A DNA stretch of 64,000 nucleotides, taken from the NCBI RefSeq assembly GCF_029962605.1, contig NZ_CP124750.1:2728001-2792000 (forward strand), written 5' to 3'. Every line of letters begins with the position of its first letter. Position 1 is the stretch's first letter. This document shows positions 8,869 through 18,567 of this stretch, piece after piece. The notes under the pieces are model-generated. The model made no database searches. It was not told the origin of the DNA and saw only the letters and a list, made by a program, of their open reading frames with translations. Origin of the DNA: Serratia sarumanii. Its GTDB lineage: Bacteria > Pseudomonadota > Gammaproteobacteria > Enterobacterales > Enterobacteriaceae. The position numbers and the translations under genes were made by a program.

Positions 8869-9449
8869 TGGCCGATATTCTGCTGCTCGACAACGTCGAT
8901 TCCTTTACCTACAACCTGGTCGATCAGCTGCGCGCCAGCGGCCACCAAGTGGTGATTTACCGTAACCAGATCGCCGCCGAGGTGATCATCGAACGCCTGG
9001 AGCACATGACCCAGCCGGTGCTGATGCTGTCGCCCGGCCCCGGCACCCCGTCCGAAGCGGGCTGCATGCCGGAACTGCTGCAGCGCCTGCGCGGCCGGCT
9101 GCCGATCATCGGCATCTGCCTCGGCCACCAGGCGATCGTCGAAGCCTACGGCGGCCAGGTCGGCCAGGCGGGCGAGATCCTGCACGGCAAGGCCTCGGCG
9201 ATCGTTCACGATGGCGAAGGCATGTTCGCCGGCATGGCTAACCCGCTGCCGGTGGCGCGCTACCACTCGCTGGTCGGCAGCAATATCCCGGCCGATCTTA
9301 CCGTCAACGCCCGTTTCGGCGAGATGGTGATGGCGGTGCGCGACGACCGTCGCCGCGTGTGCGGCTTCCAGTTCCACCCGGAATCGATTCTGACCACCCA
9401 CGGCGCGCGCCTGCTTGAGCAGACCCTCGCCTGGGCGCTGGCGAAGTAA
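8868..9449 (+). CDS. trpG: Anthranilate synthase component II (glutamine amidotransferase)
   Basis: TrpG is a 193-residue class I glutamine amidotransferase that feeds ammonia to TrpE. The catalytic Cys lies in GICLGHQ and the His/Glu pair in FQFHPES, with LSPGPGTP forming the oxyanion strand. Unlike in E. coli and Salmonella, where trpG is fused to trpD, it ends in TAA at 9449 and a separate trpD starts 16 bases later. This split arrangement is the one known for Serratia marcescens. Confidence 0.97.
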   Translation: MADILLLDNVDSFTYNLVDQLRASGHQVVIYRNQIAAEVIIERLEHMTQPVLMLSPGPGTPSEAGCMPELLQRLRGRLPIIGICLGHQAIVEAYGGQVGQAGEILHGKASAIVHDGEGMFAGMANPLPVARYHSLVGSNIPADLTVNARFGEMVMAVRDDRRRVCGFQFHPESILTTHGARLLEQTLAWALAK

Positions 9450-9465
9450 TATAAGGAACACGACG

Positions 9466-10464
9466 ATGCAACCTATTCTTGAGAAACTGTACCGCGCCGA
9501 GTCGATGAGCCAGCAGGAAAGCCAACAGCTGTTCAGCGCCATCGTGCGCGGCGAATTGGAGCCGAGCCAACTGGCGGCGGCGTTGATCAGCATGAAAGTC
9601 CGCGGCGAGCGCCCGGAAGAGATCGCCGGCGCCGCCAAAGCGCTGCTGGACGACGCTCAGCCGTTCCCGCGCCCTGACTACCCGTTCGCCGATATCGTCG
9701 GCACCGGCGGCGACGGCACCAACAGCATCAATATTTCCACCGCCAGCGCCTTCGTCGCGGCGGCGTGCGGCGCGAAGATCGCCAAACACGGCAACCGCAG
9801 CGTCTCCAGCCGCTCCGGCTCTTCGGATCTGCTGGCGGCGTTCGGCATCCGCCTGGATCTGCCGGCGGAAGAAGCGCGCAAGGCGCTGGACGATCTCGGC
9901 GTGTGTTTCCTGTTCGCGCCGCAGTATCACACCGGTTTTCGTCACGCCATGCCGGTACGCCAGCAGCTGAAAACCCGCACGCTGTTCAACGTGCTGGGCC
10001 CGCTGATCAACCCGGCGCGTCCGCCGCTGGCGCTGATCGGCGTTTACAGCCCGGAACTGGTGCTGCCGATCGCCGAAACCCTGCGCGTGCTGGGTTATCA
10101 GCGTGCGGCGGTGGTTCACGGCGGCGGCATGGACGAGGTAGCGATCCACGCCACGACGCACGTAGCGGAATTGAACAACGGCGAAATCAGCAGCTACCAG
10201 CTCACGCCGCAGTCCTTCGGATTGGAAACCTATCCGCTGGAAGCCTTGCTGGGCGGCACGCCGGAAGAAAACCGTGACATTTTGGCGCGGCTGTTACAAG
10301 GTAAAGGCGAGCCGGCGCACGCCGCGGCCGTCGCGGCCAACGTCGCGTTGCTTCTGAAGTTATTCGGACATGAAGACCTGCGCCAAAATGCGCGGCAGGC
10401 ACTGGATATGATCAACAGCGGGCAGGCCTATGAGCGTGTCATCGCACTGGCGGCAAGAGGATAA
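9466..10464 (+). CDS. trpD: Anthranilate phosphoribosyltransferase
   Basis: TrpD joins phosphoribosyl pyrophosphate to anthranilate. The 332-residue protein carries the diphosphate-binding [14 protein letters not shown] region (about 80-93), [15 protein letters not shown] (107-121) and the GGGMDE anthranilate-side segment. I chose the ATG at 9466 (MQPILEKLY) after AAGGAACACGACG; the frame is open to 9415, but that part overlaps trpG and has no family match. The stop abuts the trpC start at 10465. Confidence 0.96.
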   Translation: MQPILEKLYRAESMSQQESQQLFSAIVRGELEPSQLAAALISMKVRGERPEEIAGAAKALLDDAQPFPRPDYPFADIVGTGGDGTNSINISTASAFVAAACGAKIAKHGNRSVSSRSGSSDLLAAFGIRLDLPAEEARKALDDLGVCFLFAPQYHTGFRHAMPVRQQLKTRTLFNVLGPLINPARPPLALIGVYSPELVLPIAETLRVLGYQRAAVVHGGGMDEVAIHATTHVAELNNGEISSYQLTPQSFGLETYPLEALLGGTPEENRDILARLLQGKGEPAHAAAVAANVALLLKLFGHEDLRQNARQALDMINSGQAYERVIALAARG

Positions 10465-11829
10465 ATGATGCAGGAAACCGTGCTACACAAGATTGTCCGC
10501 GACAAAGCGCAATGGATCGCGGCGCGACAACAGCAACAGCCCCTGGCCGGCTTTCAGAACGACATCGTACCGAGCGAACGCAGCTTCTATCACGCGCTGC
10601 AGGGCACCCGGACGGCTTTCATTCTCGAATGCAAGAAGGCCTCGCCTTCCAAGGGACTGATTCGCGAGAACTTTGATCCGGTAGAGATCGCCACGGTGTA
10701 TAAAGATTTCGCCTCGGCGATCTCGGTGCTGACCGACGAGAAATACTTCCAGGGCAGCTTCGATTTCCTGCCGCTGGTCAGTAAAACCGTCAGCCAGCCG
10801 GTGTTGTGCAAAGACTTTATCATCGATCCGTATCAGATTTACCTGGCGCGCTACTATCAGGCCGACGCCATCCTGCTGATGCTGTCGGTGTTGACCGACG
10901 AGCAGTATCGCCAGCTGGCGGCGGTGGCCCACAGCCTGAATATGGGCGTGCTGACCGAAGTGATCAGCGAAGAAGAGCTGCAGCGCGCGATCGCGCTGGA
11001 AGCGCGCGTGGTCGGCATCAACAACCGCGATCTGCGCGATCTGAGCATCGATCTGAACCGCACCCGTCAGCTGGCGCCGCGCGTGCCGCACGGCGTGACG
11101 GTGATCAGCGAATCGGGCATCAACAACTACGGGCAGATCCGCGAGCTGAGCCATTACGCCAACGGCTTCCTGATCGGCAGCGCGCTGATGTCGGAACCCG
11201 ATCTGCGCGCCGCCGTGCGCCGCGTGATCCTGGGCGACAACAAAGTGTGCGGCCTGACCCGTCCGCAGGACGCCGCCGCCGCCTATCAGGCCGGCGCCAT
11301 CTACGGCGGGCTGATTTTCGTCGGCCGCTCGCCGCGCTATGTGGACATCACCCGCGCTCGCGAAGTGATCTCCGGCGCGCCGCTGAAGTACGTCGGCGTG
11401 TTCTGCGACGCCCAGGTCGATACCGTGGCGTTGACCGTTGAGCGCCTCGGTCTGCACGCGGTGCAATTGCACGGCGCGGAAGACCAGGCCTATATCAACG
11501 CCCTGCGCGCCCGCTTGCCGGCCGATTGCCGCATCTGGAAAGCGCTGAGCGTGAAAGATCGGGTGCCGGCGCGCGATCTGCAGCATGTCGATCGCTATCT
11601 GCTCGACAACGGCGCCGGCGGCACCGGCCAACGCTTCGACTGGTCGGTGTTGCAAGGCGAAGATCTGACTAACGTGATGCTGGCGGGCGGCCTGCGCGCC
11701 GACAACTGCGTCGAGGCGGCCAAGCTCGGCTGCGCCGGGCTGGATTTCAACTCCGGCGTGGAAAGCGAACCGGGCATCAAAGATCCCGCGCGCCTGGCCT
11801 CGGTCTTCCAGACCCTGCGCGCCTACTGA
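10465..11829 (+). CDS. trpCF: Bifunctional indole-3-glycerol-P synthase / PRA isomerase
   Basis: The 454-residue fusion performs two consecutive steps: PRA isomerisation by the C-terminal TrpF domain (about 257-454) and indole-glycerol phosphate formation by the N-terminal TrpC domain (1-255). TrpC marks are ECKKASPSKG (about 51-60) and VISESGI; TrpF marks are KVCGLTRPQDA (about 256-266), VGVFCDA and LAGGL. The fusion is standard for enterics. Two ATGs are adjacent (10465, 10468), and E. coli TrpC also begins MM(Q). Confidence 0.96.
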   Translation: MMQETVLHKIVRDKAQWIAARQQQQPLAGFQNDIVPSERSFYHALQGTRTAFILECKKASPSKGLIRENFDPVEIATVYKDFASAISVLTDEKYFQGSFDFLPLVSKTVSQPVLCKDFIIDPYQIYLARYYQADAILLMLSVLTDEQYRQLAAVAHSLNMGVLTEVISEEELQRAIALEARVVGINNRDLRDLSIDLNRTRQLAPRVPHGVTVISESGINNYGQIRELSHYANGFLIGSALMSEPDLRAAVRRVILGDNKVCGLTRPQDAAAAYQAGAIYGGLIFVGRSPRYVDITRAREVISGAPLKYVGVFCDAQVDTVALTVERLGLHAVQLHGAEDQAYINALRARLPADCRIWKALSVKDRVPARDLQHVDRYLLDNGAGGTGQRFDWSVLQGEDLTNVMLAGGLRADNCVEAAKLGCAGLDFNSGVESEPGIKDPARLASVFQTLRAY

Positions 11830-11870
11830 ATACGGCTCAACATTAATAACGGATAATAACGGGAACTCTC

Positions 11871-13061
11871 ATGACGCTGCTTAACCCCTACTTCGGCGAA
11901 TTTGGTGGCCAATACGTGCCGCAAATTCTGATGCCGGCTCTGAAACAACTGGAAGAAGCCTTTGTCAGCGCCCAGCGCGATCCGGCATTCCAGGCGGAAT
12001 TTATCGATCTGCTGAAGAACTACGCGGGCCGCCCGACGGCGCTGACGCTGTGTAAAAACCTCACCGCCGGCAGCAACACCAAGCTGTACCTGAAGCGTGA
12101 AGACCTGCTGCACGGCGGCGCGCACAAGACCAACCAGGTGCTGGGCCAGGCGTTGCTGGCCAAGCGCATGGGCAAAACCGAGATCATCGCGGAAACCGGC
12201 GCCGGCCAACACGGCGTCGCTTCGGCGTTGGCCTGCGCGCTGCTCGGCCTGAAATGCCGCATCTATATGGGCGCCAAAGACGTCGAGCGCCAGTCGCCTA
12301 ACGTGTTCCGCATGCGGCTGATGGGCGCGGAAGTGATCCCGGTGCACAGCGGCTCCGCCACCCTAAAAGACGCCTGCAACGAAGCGCTGCGCGACTGGTC
12401 CGGCAGCTATGAAACCGCGCACTATATGCTCGGCACCGCCGCCGGTCCGCATCCGTACCCTACCATCGTGCGTGAATTCCAGCGCATGATCGGCGAAGAA
12501 ACCAAAGCGCAGGTGCTGGAGCGCGAAGGCCGCCTGCCGGATGCGGTCATCGCCTGCGTCGGCGGCGGCTCCAACGCCATCGGCATGTTCGCCGATTTTA
12601 TCGATGACGCCGACGTTGGGCTGATCGGCGTGGAACCTGCCGGCCTGGGCATCGAAACCGGCCAGCACGGCGCGCCGCTGAAGCACGGCCACGTCGGCAT
12701 CTACTTCGGCATGAAGGCGCCGATGATGCAGACCGCCGAAGGCCAGATTGAAGAATCCTATTCAATTTCCGCCGGGCTGGACTTCCCGTCCGTCGGGCCG
12801 CAGCACGCCTACCTGAACAGCACCGGCCGCGCCGAATACGTGTCGATCACCGACGACGAAGCGCTGGAAGCGTTCAAGGCGCTGTCGCGCCATGAAGGCA
12901 TCATCCCGGCGCTGGAATCCTCGCACGCCCTGGCGCACGCGCTGAAAATGATCCGTGAAACGCCGCAGAAAGAGCAGATCCTGGTGGTCAACCTGTCCGG
13001 CCGCGGCGACAAAGACATATTTACCGTTCACGACATTTTGAAAGCACGGGGAGAAATCTGA
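11871..13061 (+). CDS. trpB: Tryptophan synthase beta chain
   Basis: TrpB is the PLP enzyme that condenses indole with serine. The 396-residue protein has the PLP lysine in GAHKTNQ (about residue 87), the catalytic Glu in AETGAGQHG, and the phosphate-binding GGGSNAIG loop. Its TGA stop overlaps the trpA ATG by one base (TGATG at 13059-13063), matching the tight alpha2-beta2 stoichiometry. Confidence 0.97.
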   Translation: MTLLNPYFGEFGGQYVPQILMPALKQLEEAFVSAQRDPAFQAEFIDLLKNYAGRPTALTLCKNLTAGSNTKLYLKREDLLHGGAHKTNQVLGQALLAKRMGKTEIIAETGAGQHGVASALACALLGLKCRIYMGAKDVERQSPNVFRMRLMGAEVIPVHSGSATLKDACNEALRDWSGSYETAHYMLGTAAGPHPYPTIVREFQRMIGEETKAQVLEREGRLPDAVIACVGGGSNAIGMFADFIDDADVGLIGVEPAGLGIETGQHGAPLKHGHVGIYFGMKAPMMQTAEGQIEESYSISAGLDFPSVGPQHAYLNSTGRAEYVSITDDEALEAFKALSRHEGIIPALESSHALAHALKMIRETPQKEQILVVNLSGRGDKDIFTVHDILKARGEI

Positions 13062-13867
13062 TGGAACGTTATCAGCAACTGTTCACGCGTCTGGAAAGCA
13101 GCAAGGAAAGCGCCTTCGTCCCGTTCGTGACGCTGGGCGATCCTAATCCGGCGCTGTCGCTGCAGATTATCGACACCCTAATCGAAGCCGGCGCGGACGC
13201 GCTGGAGCTGGGCATCCCCTTCTCAGATCCGCTGGCGGATGGCCCCACCATCCAGAGCGCGACGCTGCGCGCCTTCGCCGCCGGCGTCACGCCTACCCAG
13301 TGCTTCGAGATGCTGGCGGCCATCCGCCAGAAGCACCCGACCATTCCCATCGGCCTGCTGATGTACGCCAACCTGGTGTTCCATAAAGGCATCGATGCGT
13401 TTTACCAACGCTGCGCCGAAGTGGGCGTGGACTCGGTACTGGTCGCCGACGTGCCGTTTGAAGAGTCTGCGCCGTTCCGCGCCGCCGCCGCGCGCCACGG
13501 CATCGCGCCGATCTTCATCTGCCCGCCGAACGCCGATGACGATCTGCTGCGGGAAATCGCGTCGCACGGCCGCGGCTACACCTATCTGCTGTCGCGTGCC
13601 GGCGTCACCGGTACCGAAAGCCGGGCGCAGCTGCCGTTGCATCACCTGGTGAACAAGCTGCGCGAGTACCACGCCGCGCCGCCGCTGCAAGGCTTCGGCA
13701 TCTCCGAACCCGAGCAGGTGAAGGCCGCGCTGCAGGCCGGGGCCGCCGGCGCGATCTCCGGCTCGGCAATCGTCAAAATCATCGAACAGCACCATGCCAA
13801 CCCGGCGGAGATGCTGACCAAGCTGGCGGCCTTCGTCAGCAATATGAAGCGCGCCACCCGGGCGTGA
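13061..13867 (+). CDS. trpA: Tryptophan synthase alpha chain
   Basis: TrpA cleaves indole-3-glycerol phosphate to indole and glyceraldehyde-3-phosphate. The 268-residue TIM barrel has the catalytic Glu in [16 protein letters not shown] (about residue 49) and Asp60 in the same segment, plus the GVTGTE loop (about 181-186) and the phosphate-binding GISEPEQ and AISGSAIV segments. It is the last gene of the operon. Confidence 0.97.
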   Translation: MERYQQLFTRLESSKESAFVPFVTLGDPNPALSLQIIDTLIEAGADALELGIPFSDPLADGPTIQSATLRAFAAGVTPTQCFEMLAAIRQKHPTIPIGLLMYANLVFHKGIDAFYQRCAEVGVDSVLVADVPFEESAPFRAAAARHGIAPIFICPPNADDDLLREIASHGRGYTYLLSRAGVTGTESRAQLPLHHLVNKLREYHAAPPLQGFGISEPEQVKAALQAGAAGAISGSAIVKIIEQHHANPAEMLTKLAAFVSNMKRATRA

Positions 13868-13875
13868 TCCTCTTC

Positions 13876-13905
13876 AGCGAGCGCCCTGCCGGCGCTCGCT
13901 TTAAC
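13876..13905 (+). terminator. trp operon terminator
   Basis: A 10-bp perfect stem (AGCGAGCGCC at 13876-13885, GGCGCTCGCT at 13891-13900) with a 5-base loop lies 8 bases past trpA. The T run is short (TT), so release may be inefficient or aided by Rho. Confidence 0.65.
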
Positions 13906-14084
13906 AGCTTGTTTCACCTCAAAGTTTGTTCCATTTATTTACAGCAAAAATTTGAACAAACCCAGGTCTTGTCTCACAATGAACTTTGTTCGCTATGCAT
14001 TTCTTCGTTTGATTTGGGGAATGCGCCCGCTGCGGCGAAAAACCGTAGCGAATTTCAACCATAACATTGCATGGAGAGTAATTT

Positions 14085-14399
14085 ATGAAGCTTTTTAAAA
14101 CCCTTTCGGCCTTGTGCATGGCAGCCGTTGTGGCGGTCGCGGTGAGCGCTTGCGCGCCGACGGCAAAATCTGAGGGAACGGGTGGTTATATTGATGACAC
14201 GGTGATCACCACCAAAGTGAAATCGGCACTGCTGGCGGATAAAAACATCAAGTCACGCGAAATCAGCGTGGAAACCTTTAAGGGACGCGTGCAGCTGAGC
14301 GGCTTCGTGACGTCCAGCGATGACGCCAACCGTGCGGTGCAGGTCACACGCGGCGTGGCCGGCGTGAAATCGGTTGAAAACGTAATGCAGATTAAATAA
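14085..14399 (+). CDS. BON-domain lipoprotein
   Basis: The 104-residue protein has a lipoprotein signal peptide ending in VSAC (lipidated Cys at about residue 23), followed by one BON domain (about 35-104) with the family pattern of TTKVKSALL, a central GRVQLSGFV and a terminal VENVMQIK. BON domains bind phospholipid and are found in OsmY and DolP. A lone BON domain of this size is typical of small envelope-stress lipoproteins. It has its own Shine-Dalgarno sequence (GGAGAG) and leader. In E. coli the trpA-ompW gap holds yciGFE instead. Confidence 0.85.
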   Translation: MKLFKTLSALCMAAVVAVAVSACAPTAKSEGTGGYIDDTVITTKVKSALLADKNIKSREISVETFKGRVQLSGFVTSSDDANRAVQVTRGVAGVKSVENVMQIK

Positions 14400-14407
14400 T
14401 ACCGACA

Positions 14408-14432
14408 CAGGGAGGCGCAACGCCTCCCTGCT
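14408..14432. terminator. Bidirectional terminator between BON lipoprotein gene and ompW
   Basis: CAGGGAGGCG (14408-14417) and CGCCTCCCTG (14421-14430) form a perfect 10-bp stem with loop CAA between two convergent genes. Confidence 0.65.
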
Positions 14433-14443
14433 TGGAGCCTTCA

Positions 14444-15076
14444 TCAGAAGCGGTACCCCGCCCCGAACATGAACACCCACGGATCCAAACGCGTATCGAA
14501 GCTGTGGTGCCCGCCATTCGCATCGTTGAAGCGAGTTTTGGTTTCGATATTCATCCACCACACCGACATGTTCAGCATCCAGTGCTCATCCAGGTTGTAA
14601 TCCAGGCCGGCCTGCGCCGCCACACCCCAGGAATCTTTCAGATCGAGATTGCTCAACCCGGCGCTTTTGCCGTAGTCGTTGAACTTCTCATCGAAGAAAG
14701 TGGTGTAGTTAACGCCGACGCCCAGGTAAGGACGCAGTTTGTCCTGCTTATCGCCGAAGTAGTATTGCGCCATCAGCGTAGGCGGCAACTGGTGAACGGT
14801 CGCCAGATCGGTGCCGCCCAGCGTCACCTTGTGGCGGAATGGCGTTGCGGCCAACAACTCAACGCCGATGTTGTCCGTCACCATATAACCGAAGGTCAGA
14901 CCGAGCTGGGTGTTGTTTTTCGCATCCAGCGAACCCAACCCCAGCACGTTGTCCGAACCCGCATTTGGACGCACCGTCGCGGTGCCCGCGCGGAACAGGA
15001 AATCACCGGCCTGATGCGCACTTGCCAACATAGGCGCCATCATCGTCGCCAATACCATCAGAGTTGTCTTTTTCAT
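14444..15076 (-). CDS. ompW: Outer-membrane beta-barrel protein OmpW
   Basis: OmpW is an eight-stranded outer-membrane barrel with a hydrophobic channel. The 210-residue precursor has a signal peptide (cleavage after MLASA, about residue 20) and ends in GAGYRF, the C-terminal aromatic needed for BAM assembly. The segments QLGLTFGYMVTDNIGVELLA, LPPTLMAQYYF and RPYLGVGVNYTTFF are family hallmarks. I prefer the ATG at 15076 (MKKTTLM) to the in-frame ATG at 15088, which only adds MEWI. FNR-type and palindromic sites lie upstream. Confidence 0.95.
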   Translation of the reverse strand: MKKTTLMVLATMMAPMLASAHQAGDFLFRAGTATVRPNAGSDNVLGLGSLDAKNNTQLGLTFGYMVTDNIGVELLAATPFRHKVTLGGTDLATVHQLPPTLMAQYYFGDKQDKLRPYLGVGVNYTTFFDEKFNDYGKSAGLSNLDLKDSWGVAAQAGLDYNLDEHWMLNMSVWWMNIETKTRFNDANGGHHSFDTRLDPWVFMFGAGYRF

Positions 15077-15135
15077 TATCCATTCCATTTGTGTGGTTAA
15101 TCGCTCGAGGGGGAATATACCTACTTTCGGGTATT

Positions 15136-15156
15136 TGTGATCCCATCGAGATCACA
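15136..15156. promoter_or_regulatory. 21-bp perfect palindrome upstream of ompW
   Basis: TGTGATC (15136-15142) and GATCACA (15150-15156) are exact inverted repeats with a 7-base spacer, 60-80 bases before the ompW start. Spacing between TGTGA and TCACA is 11, not the 6 of CRP, so this is not a standard CRP site. It may be an operator or a leader hairpin. Confidence 0.45.
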
Positions 15157-15222
15157 TCTTATGTGTAAAAATTTAAAATCCTACTAAAAACAAGGTTACC
15201 TAACCACCTAATAAATCAAGGA

Positions 15223-15236
15223 TTGATCTGCATCAA
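15223..15236. promoter_or_regulatory. FNR box upstream of ompW
   Basis: TTGATCTGCATCAA is a perfect match to the FNR consensus TTGAT-N4-ATCAA, about 147 bases before the ompW start. E. coli ompW is known to respond to FNR. Confidence 0.75.
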
Positions 15237-15362
15237 AAAATCGATTTTGTTGCAAATTATCTACATGTTCAAATTTCGGTTGCGGAGAAAATTGCGGCTG
15301 AGGTAATTTCATTTTCCGTGTTGGTTTTGGTTGGTGCCGTGAGGAGTCGGCGGGCAATCAAG

Positions 15363-15803
15363 ATGAGCGAAATCCTTAATCCCTGTGTCAGCTGCGGCGC
15401 ATGCTGCGGTTATTTTCGAGTGTCATTCTATTGGGCCGAAGCCGAAGACGGCGGCGGCACAGTCCCTCTTTCCCTGACGGAGCCTTTGACCCCGTTCCTG
15501 CGCTGCATGCAGGGGACCAACAGCAAGTCCCCCCGCTGCAACGCGCTGGACGGCGAGATCGGCAAAGCCGTGTCCTGCTCGATCTACCTCAATCGGCCCA
15601 GCCCGTGCAGAGAGTTCGATCAGTCCGGTGAAAACGGCCTGCGCAACGAAGCCTGCGATCGCGCCCGGGAACGTTACGGCCTGCCGCCCTTGCCGGTGCC
15701 CCTGCCGCTGTCGCTGCCTGAGACGACGATCGTTGAAGAAATAGGCGTAGTGCAATTCGCGGGGTGCCACAGCGGCGTGGAACAGGGTACAATCACCCAC
15801 TGA
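15363..15803 (+). CDS. YkgJ-family cysteine-cluster protein
   Basis: The 146-residue protein has the N-terminal cluster [13 protein letters not shown] (about residues 7-19) and further cysteines in CMQG, RCNAL, SCSIY and SPCREF, the layout of the YkgJ/UPF0153 putative zinc- or iron-binding family. I chose the ATG at 15363 ([11 protein letters not shown]), since the cysteine cluster normally starts within the first 10 residues; the open frame reaches 15318. Function is unknown. It lies 34 bases before yciC on the same strand and may share a transcript with it. Confidence 0.8.
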   Translation: MSEILNPCVSCGACCGYFRVSFYWAEAEDGGGTVPLSLTEPLTPFLRCMQGTNSKSPRCNALDGEIGKAVSCSIYLNRPSPCREFDQSGENGLRNEACDRARERYGLPPLPVPLPLSLPETTIVEEIGVVQFAGCHSGVEQGTITH

Positions 15804-15837
15804 TTTATCTCTGTTTTCCCGACGCCAAGGAGTCTGC

Positions 15838-16590
15838 ATGTCTATCACGGCCAACGCTTTGTACCGTGACAGTTTTAACTTTTTACGTAACCAACTGGCC
15901 AGCATCCTGATGCTGGCTTTGTTGACGGCGTTTATCTCCGTGCTGCTGAATCAGGCCTTCAGCCCCGATGCCGAACAGTTGGCGACGCTCGCTGCCACCA
16001 CCAGCGATTTCGCTTCGTCTACCGGTATGGGCATTCAGGAAGTGATCCAGCAGATGACGCCGGAACAGCAGATGGTGTTGCTGAAAGTGTCGGCGGCCGC
16101 CACCTTCTCCGCGCTGGTCGGCAACGTGCTGCTGGTCGGCGGGATGTTGACGCTGATTCGTCTGGTGTCGCAAGGGCAACGCACCAGCGCCCTGCGCGCG
16201 CTCGGCGCCTCGGCGCCCGACTTGCCGCGCCTGCTGCTGCTGCTGTTTATCTGCACCCTGCTGATCCAGCTTGGCCTGACGCTGTTTGTGGTGCCGGGCG
16301 TGCTGATGGCGATCGCCTTCGCACTGGCGCCGGTGATCGCCTCGGTCGACAAGAAAGGCGTGTTCGCTTCGCTCAAGCTGAGCAGCAAACTGGCCTTCGC
16401 CAATGCGCGCGTGATCGTGCCGGCGATGATGCTGTGGCTGGCGGCCAAACTGCTGGTGCTGTTTTTGGTGAGCCATCTGTCGGTGCTGACGCCGAACGTC
16501 GCCAGCGTGGTGTTGACCGCGTTGAGCAACCTGGTGTCTGCCCTGCTGCTGATCTACCTGTTCCGCCTGTATATGCTGCTGCGCGGCTAA
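15838..16590 (+). CDS. yciC: YciC, UPF0259 inner-membrane protein
   Basis: The 250-residue hydrophobic protein has about five to six membrane segments (for example about 20-38, 85-110, 138-165, 180-210 and 225-248) and the opening [15 protein letters not shown] typical of YciC. Function is unknown. In E. coli it is followed directly by yciB and yciA; here a SulP transporter on the opposite strand has been placed between them. Confidence 0.92.
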   Translation: MSITANALYRDSFNFLRNQLASILMLALLTAFISVLLNQAFSPDAEQLATLAATTSDFASSTGMGIQEVIQQMTPEQQMVLLKVSAAATFSALVGNVLLVGGMLTLIRLVSQGQRTSALRALGASAPDLPRLLLLLFICTLLIQLGLTLFVVPGVLMAIAFALAPVIASVDKKGVFASLKLSSKLAFANARVIVPAMMLWLAAKLLVLFLVSHLSVLTPNVASVVLTALSNLVSALLLIYLFRLYMLLRG

Positions 16591-16610
16591 CGCCGGCGTC
16601 AGCGAAAATC

Positions 16611-16640
16611 AAGGGGCACGCTTCGGCGCGCCCCTTTTTT
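16611..16640. terminator. Terminator between yciC and the SulP transporter gene
   Basis: An imperfect stem AAGGGGC..GC / GC..GCCCCTT with a TTCG tetraloop is followed by six Ts on the plus strand, ending yciC. It also lies at the 3' end of the convergent gene. Confidence 0.7.
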
Positions 16641-16642
16641 GT

Positions 16643-18346
16643 TTACCCCATCACGGCGGCTTCCGCCTGCTCCTTACTCTGAATCAGCTTCAGCGCCAGA
16701 TACAGATCCGGCACCAAAATCAGCTCTTTGTCGCGCCCTAAGCGGTTGATGCGGAACCAACGCGTCAGTTCGGTGCGACGCCCCGCCAGCACCAGCCTAA
16801 CGTTACGCTGTAACAGATCGCGTTTCAGTTCGTCGATGGCCGCCAGCACGCTGATATCGGCATGGGTAAAACTGGCCACCGCGTCCACCACCACCCAACG
16901 CGGCTGGAACGGCGTGCCGTCGACCAAATTGAGAATACGGCGTTTGAAGTACGCCACGTTGAAATAGGTCAGCGGCGAATTGAAACGATACATCATGACG
17001 CCGGGCACCGCCTTCACCCCATTGTTGTTGCCCATGGAATGGATCATGCCTTCGTCGTTGACGCCCAGCAGCTGTTCCGTCGGCCGGAAGACAGTGCGCA
17101 GAAACTGCATCAGCCCCAGTAACACCGCCAGCCCGATGCCGCTGATCACCCCTACCAGCAGCACGCTGAGAAAGGTAAACAGCGCCAGGCGGAACGCCTG
17201 CGCGTTGCGGCGGCGCAAGATCCAGATGCCACGGATGTCCAGCAGCGACCAGGCCGCATACATCAGCACCACGCCCAATCCCGCCACCGGAATAAACTGC
17301 AGCGGCGCCATCAGGAACAGCAAGACGAAGGCGATGACCGCGGCGGCGATGATCGACACCAGCTGGCTCTTGCCGCCGTTGGCGTCATTCACCGCGGTGC
17401 GCGAGTCTGCGCCGCTGATGGCGAAACCTTGCGACAGCGCAGAGACGATATTCACCAGCCCCAGCGCGCGAAACTCGGCGTCGGCGTTCACCTCATAACC
17501 GTTTTTGGCGGCAAAGCTGCGGGCGGTGAGCATCATGCTGACAAAACTCACCACCGCCAGGTTAAGCGCCGGGATCACCATGTCGCGCAGCAAGCCGGGC
17601 TGGAAGTCCGGCCACTGGACGATCGGCAACACGCCGCTGAAACCGCCCACCGTCACCACGCCATGCTGCTGCAGGCCGCCGGCCCAAGTGACGAACGCCG
17701 CCAGCACGATGGCAAACAGCGGCGCCGGCCAGTTAGGCCGCCATTTTTTAAATCCGAGCAGCGTCACCAGCGTCAACAACGACACCGCCATCGTCAGCCA
17801 GTCGCTGTGCAGCAGGTTACCGGGCAGCGCGTAGATGCGCTCGATCAGCTGCGCCGGGCGCACCGTGAACCCCAACACCTTGCCGATCTGATCGACCATA
17901 ATGGTGATCGCCACCCCGTTCAGCAACCCGCTGAGGATCGGCCGCGACAGCAGATCCGCCAGCGCCCCCAGCTTGAACCGGCTGGCCAGCAGGCACCAGC
18001 CGCCCATCATGGCGGTCATCATGATGGTCAGTTGCCAATGGCGCTCCATATTACCCGCCGCCAGCGGCGTCACCACCGCGGCGATCACCGCACAGGTGGC
18101 GGCGTCGGGCCCGACGATCAGCTGGCGCGACGAGCCGAACAGCGCATAGGCCACCATCGGCAAAATACAGGAATAGAGCCCCACCACCGGGCTGACCCCG
18201 GCCAGCTCGGCATAGGCGATGGCCACCGGCAAGGCGACGGCGGCGACGGAAAGGCCGGCGCGAATATCCGGCTTGAGCCAACTGCGTTGATAGCCCAATA
18301 AATGCGTCAAACCAGGCGTCAGGGCCTGGAGAGATTTCCACTGCAT
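16643..18346 (-). CDS. SulP-family anion transporter with STAS domain (DauA-like)
   Basis: The 567-residue protein has the SulP core, with LPVAIAYAELAGVSPVVGLYS (about 37-57) opening a 14-segment membrane domain, an ALSQGFAISGADSRTAVND region (about 305-323), and a C-terminal cytoplasmic STAS domain (about 435-550). Length and arrangement fit E. coli DauA (YchM), a C4-dicarboxylate transporter, but SulP proteins carry sulfate, bicarbonate or dicarboxylates and the substrate cannot be read from sequence. It stands alone between yciC and yciB, which are adjacent in E. coli, so it is an insertion or relocation. Confidence 0.88.
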   Translation of the reverse strand: MQWKSLQALTPGLTHLLGYQRSWLKPDIRAGLSVAAVALPVAIAYAELAGVSPVVGLYSCILPMVAYALFGSSRQLIVGPDAATCAVIAAVVTPLAAGNMERHWQLTIMMTAMMGGWCLLASRFKLGALADLLSRPILSGLLNGVAITIMVDQIGKVLGFTVRPAQLIERIYALPGNLLHSDWLTMAVSLLTLVTLLGFKKWRPNWPAPLFAIVLAAFVTWAGGLQQHGVVTVGGFSGVLPIVQWPDFQPGLLRDMVIPALNLAVVSFVSMMLTARSFAAKNGYEVNADAEFRALGLVNIVSALSQGFAISGADSRTAVNDANGGKSQLVSIIAAAVIAFVLLFLMAPLQFIPVAGLGVVLMYAAWSLLDIRGIWILRRRNAQAFRLALFTFLSVLLVGVISGIGLAVLLGLMQFLRTVFRPTEQLLGVNDEGMIHSMGNNNGVKAVPGVMMYRFNSPLTYFNVAYFKRRILNLVDGTPFQPRWVVVDAVASFTHADISVLAAIDELKRDLLQRNVRLVLAGRRTELTRWFRINRLGRDKELILVPDLYLALKLIQSKEQAEAAVMG

Positions 18347-18567
18347 GCTGTTTTCCGCGGTAAATTATCTGGTTATTATGCTACTTACTATGCGGCCTGT
18401 GGCGCGCGCTGGCAATGCGCCCGCGCTTTCTCACGTAAGTTTATGCAAATTCCTGCTTTCGCGGCAGAAATCCGCCGGCCAAACGCCGATAATCGGCAGC
18501 GCCCGGCGGTACACAGAGCTCGCCGAATCCGGTATAGTCGGCCGATGAACAGATGATGGATTGATTT

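Noticed and set aside
15136..15156. The TGTGATC palindrome as a CRP site
   Set aside because: The gap between TGTGA and TCACA is 11 bases, whereas CRP needs 6. Kept only as an unassigned palindrome.
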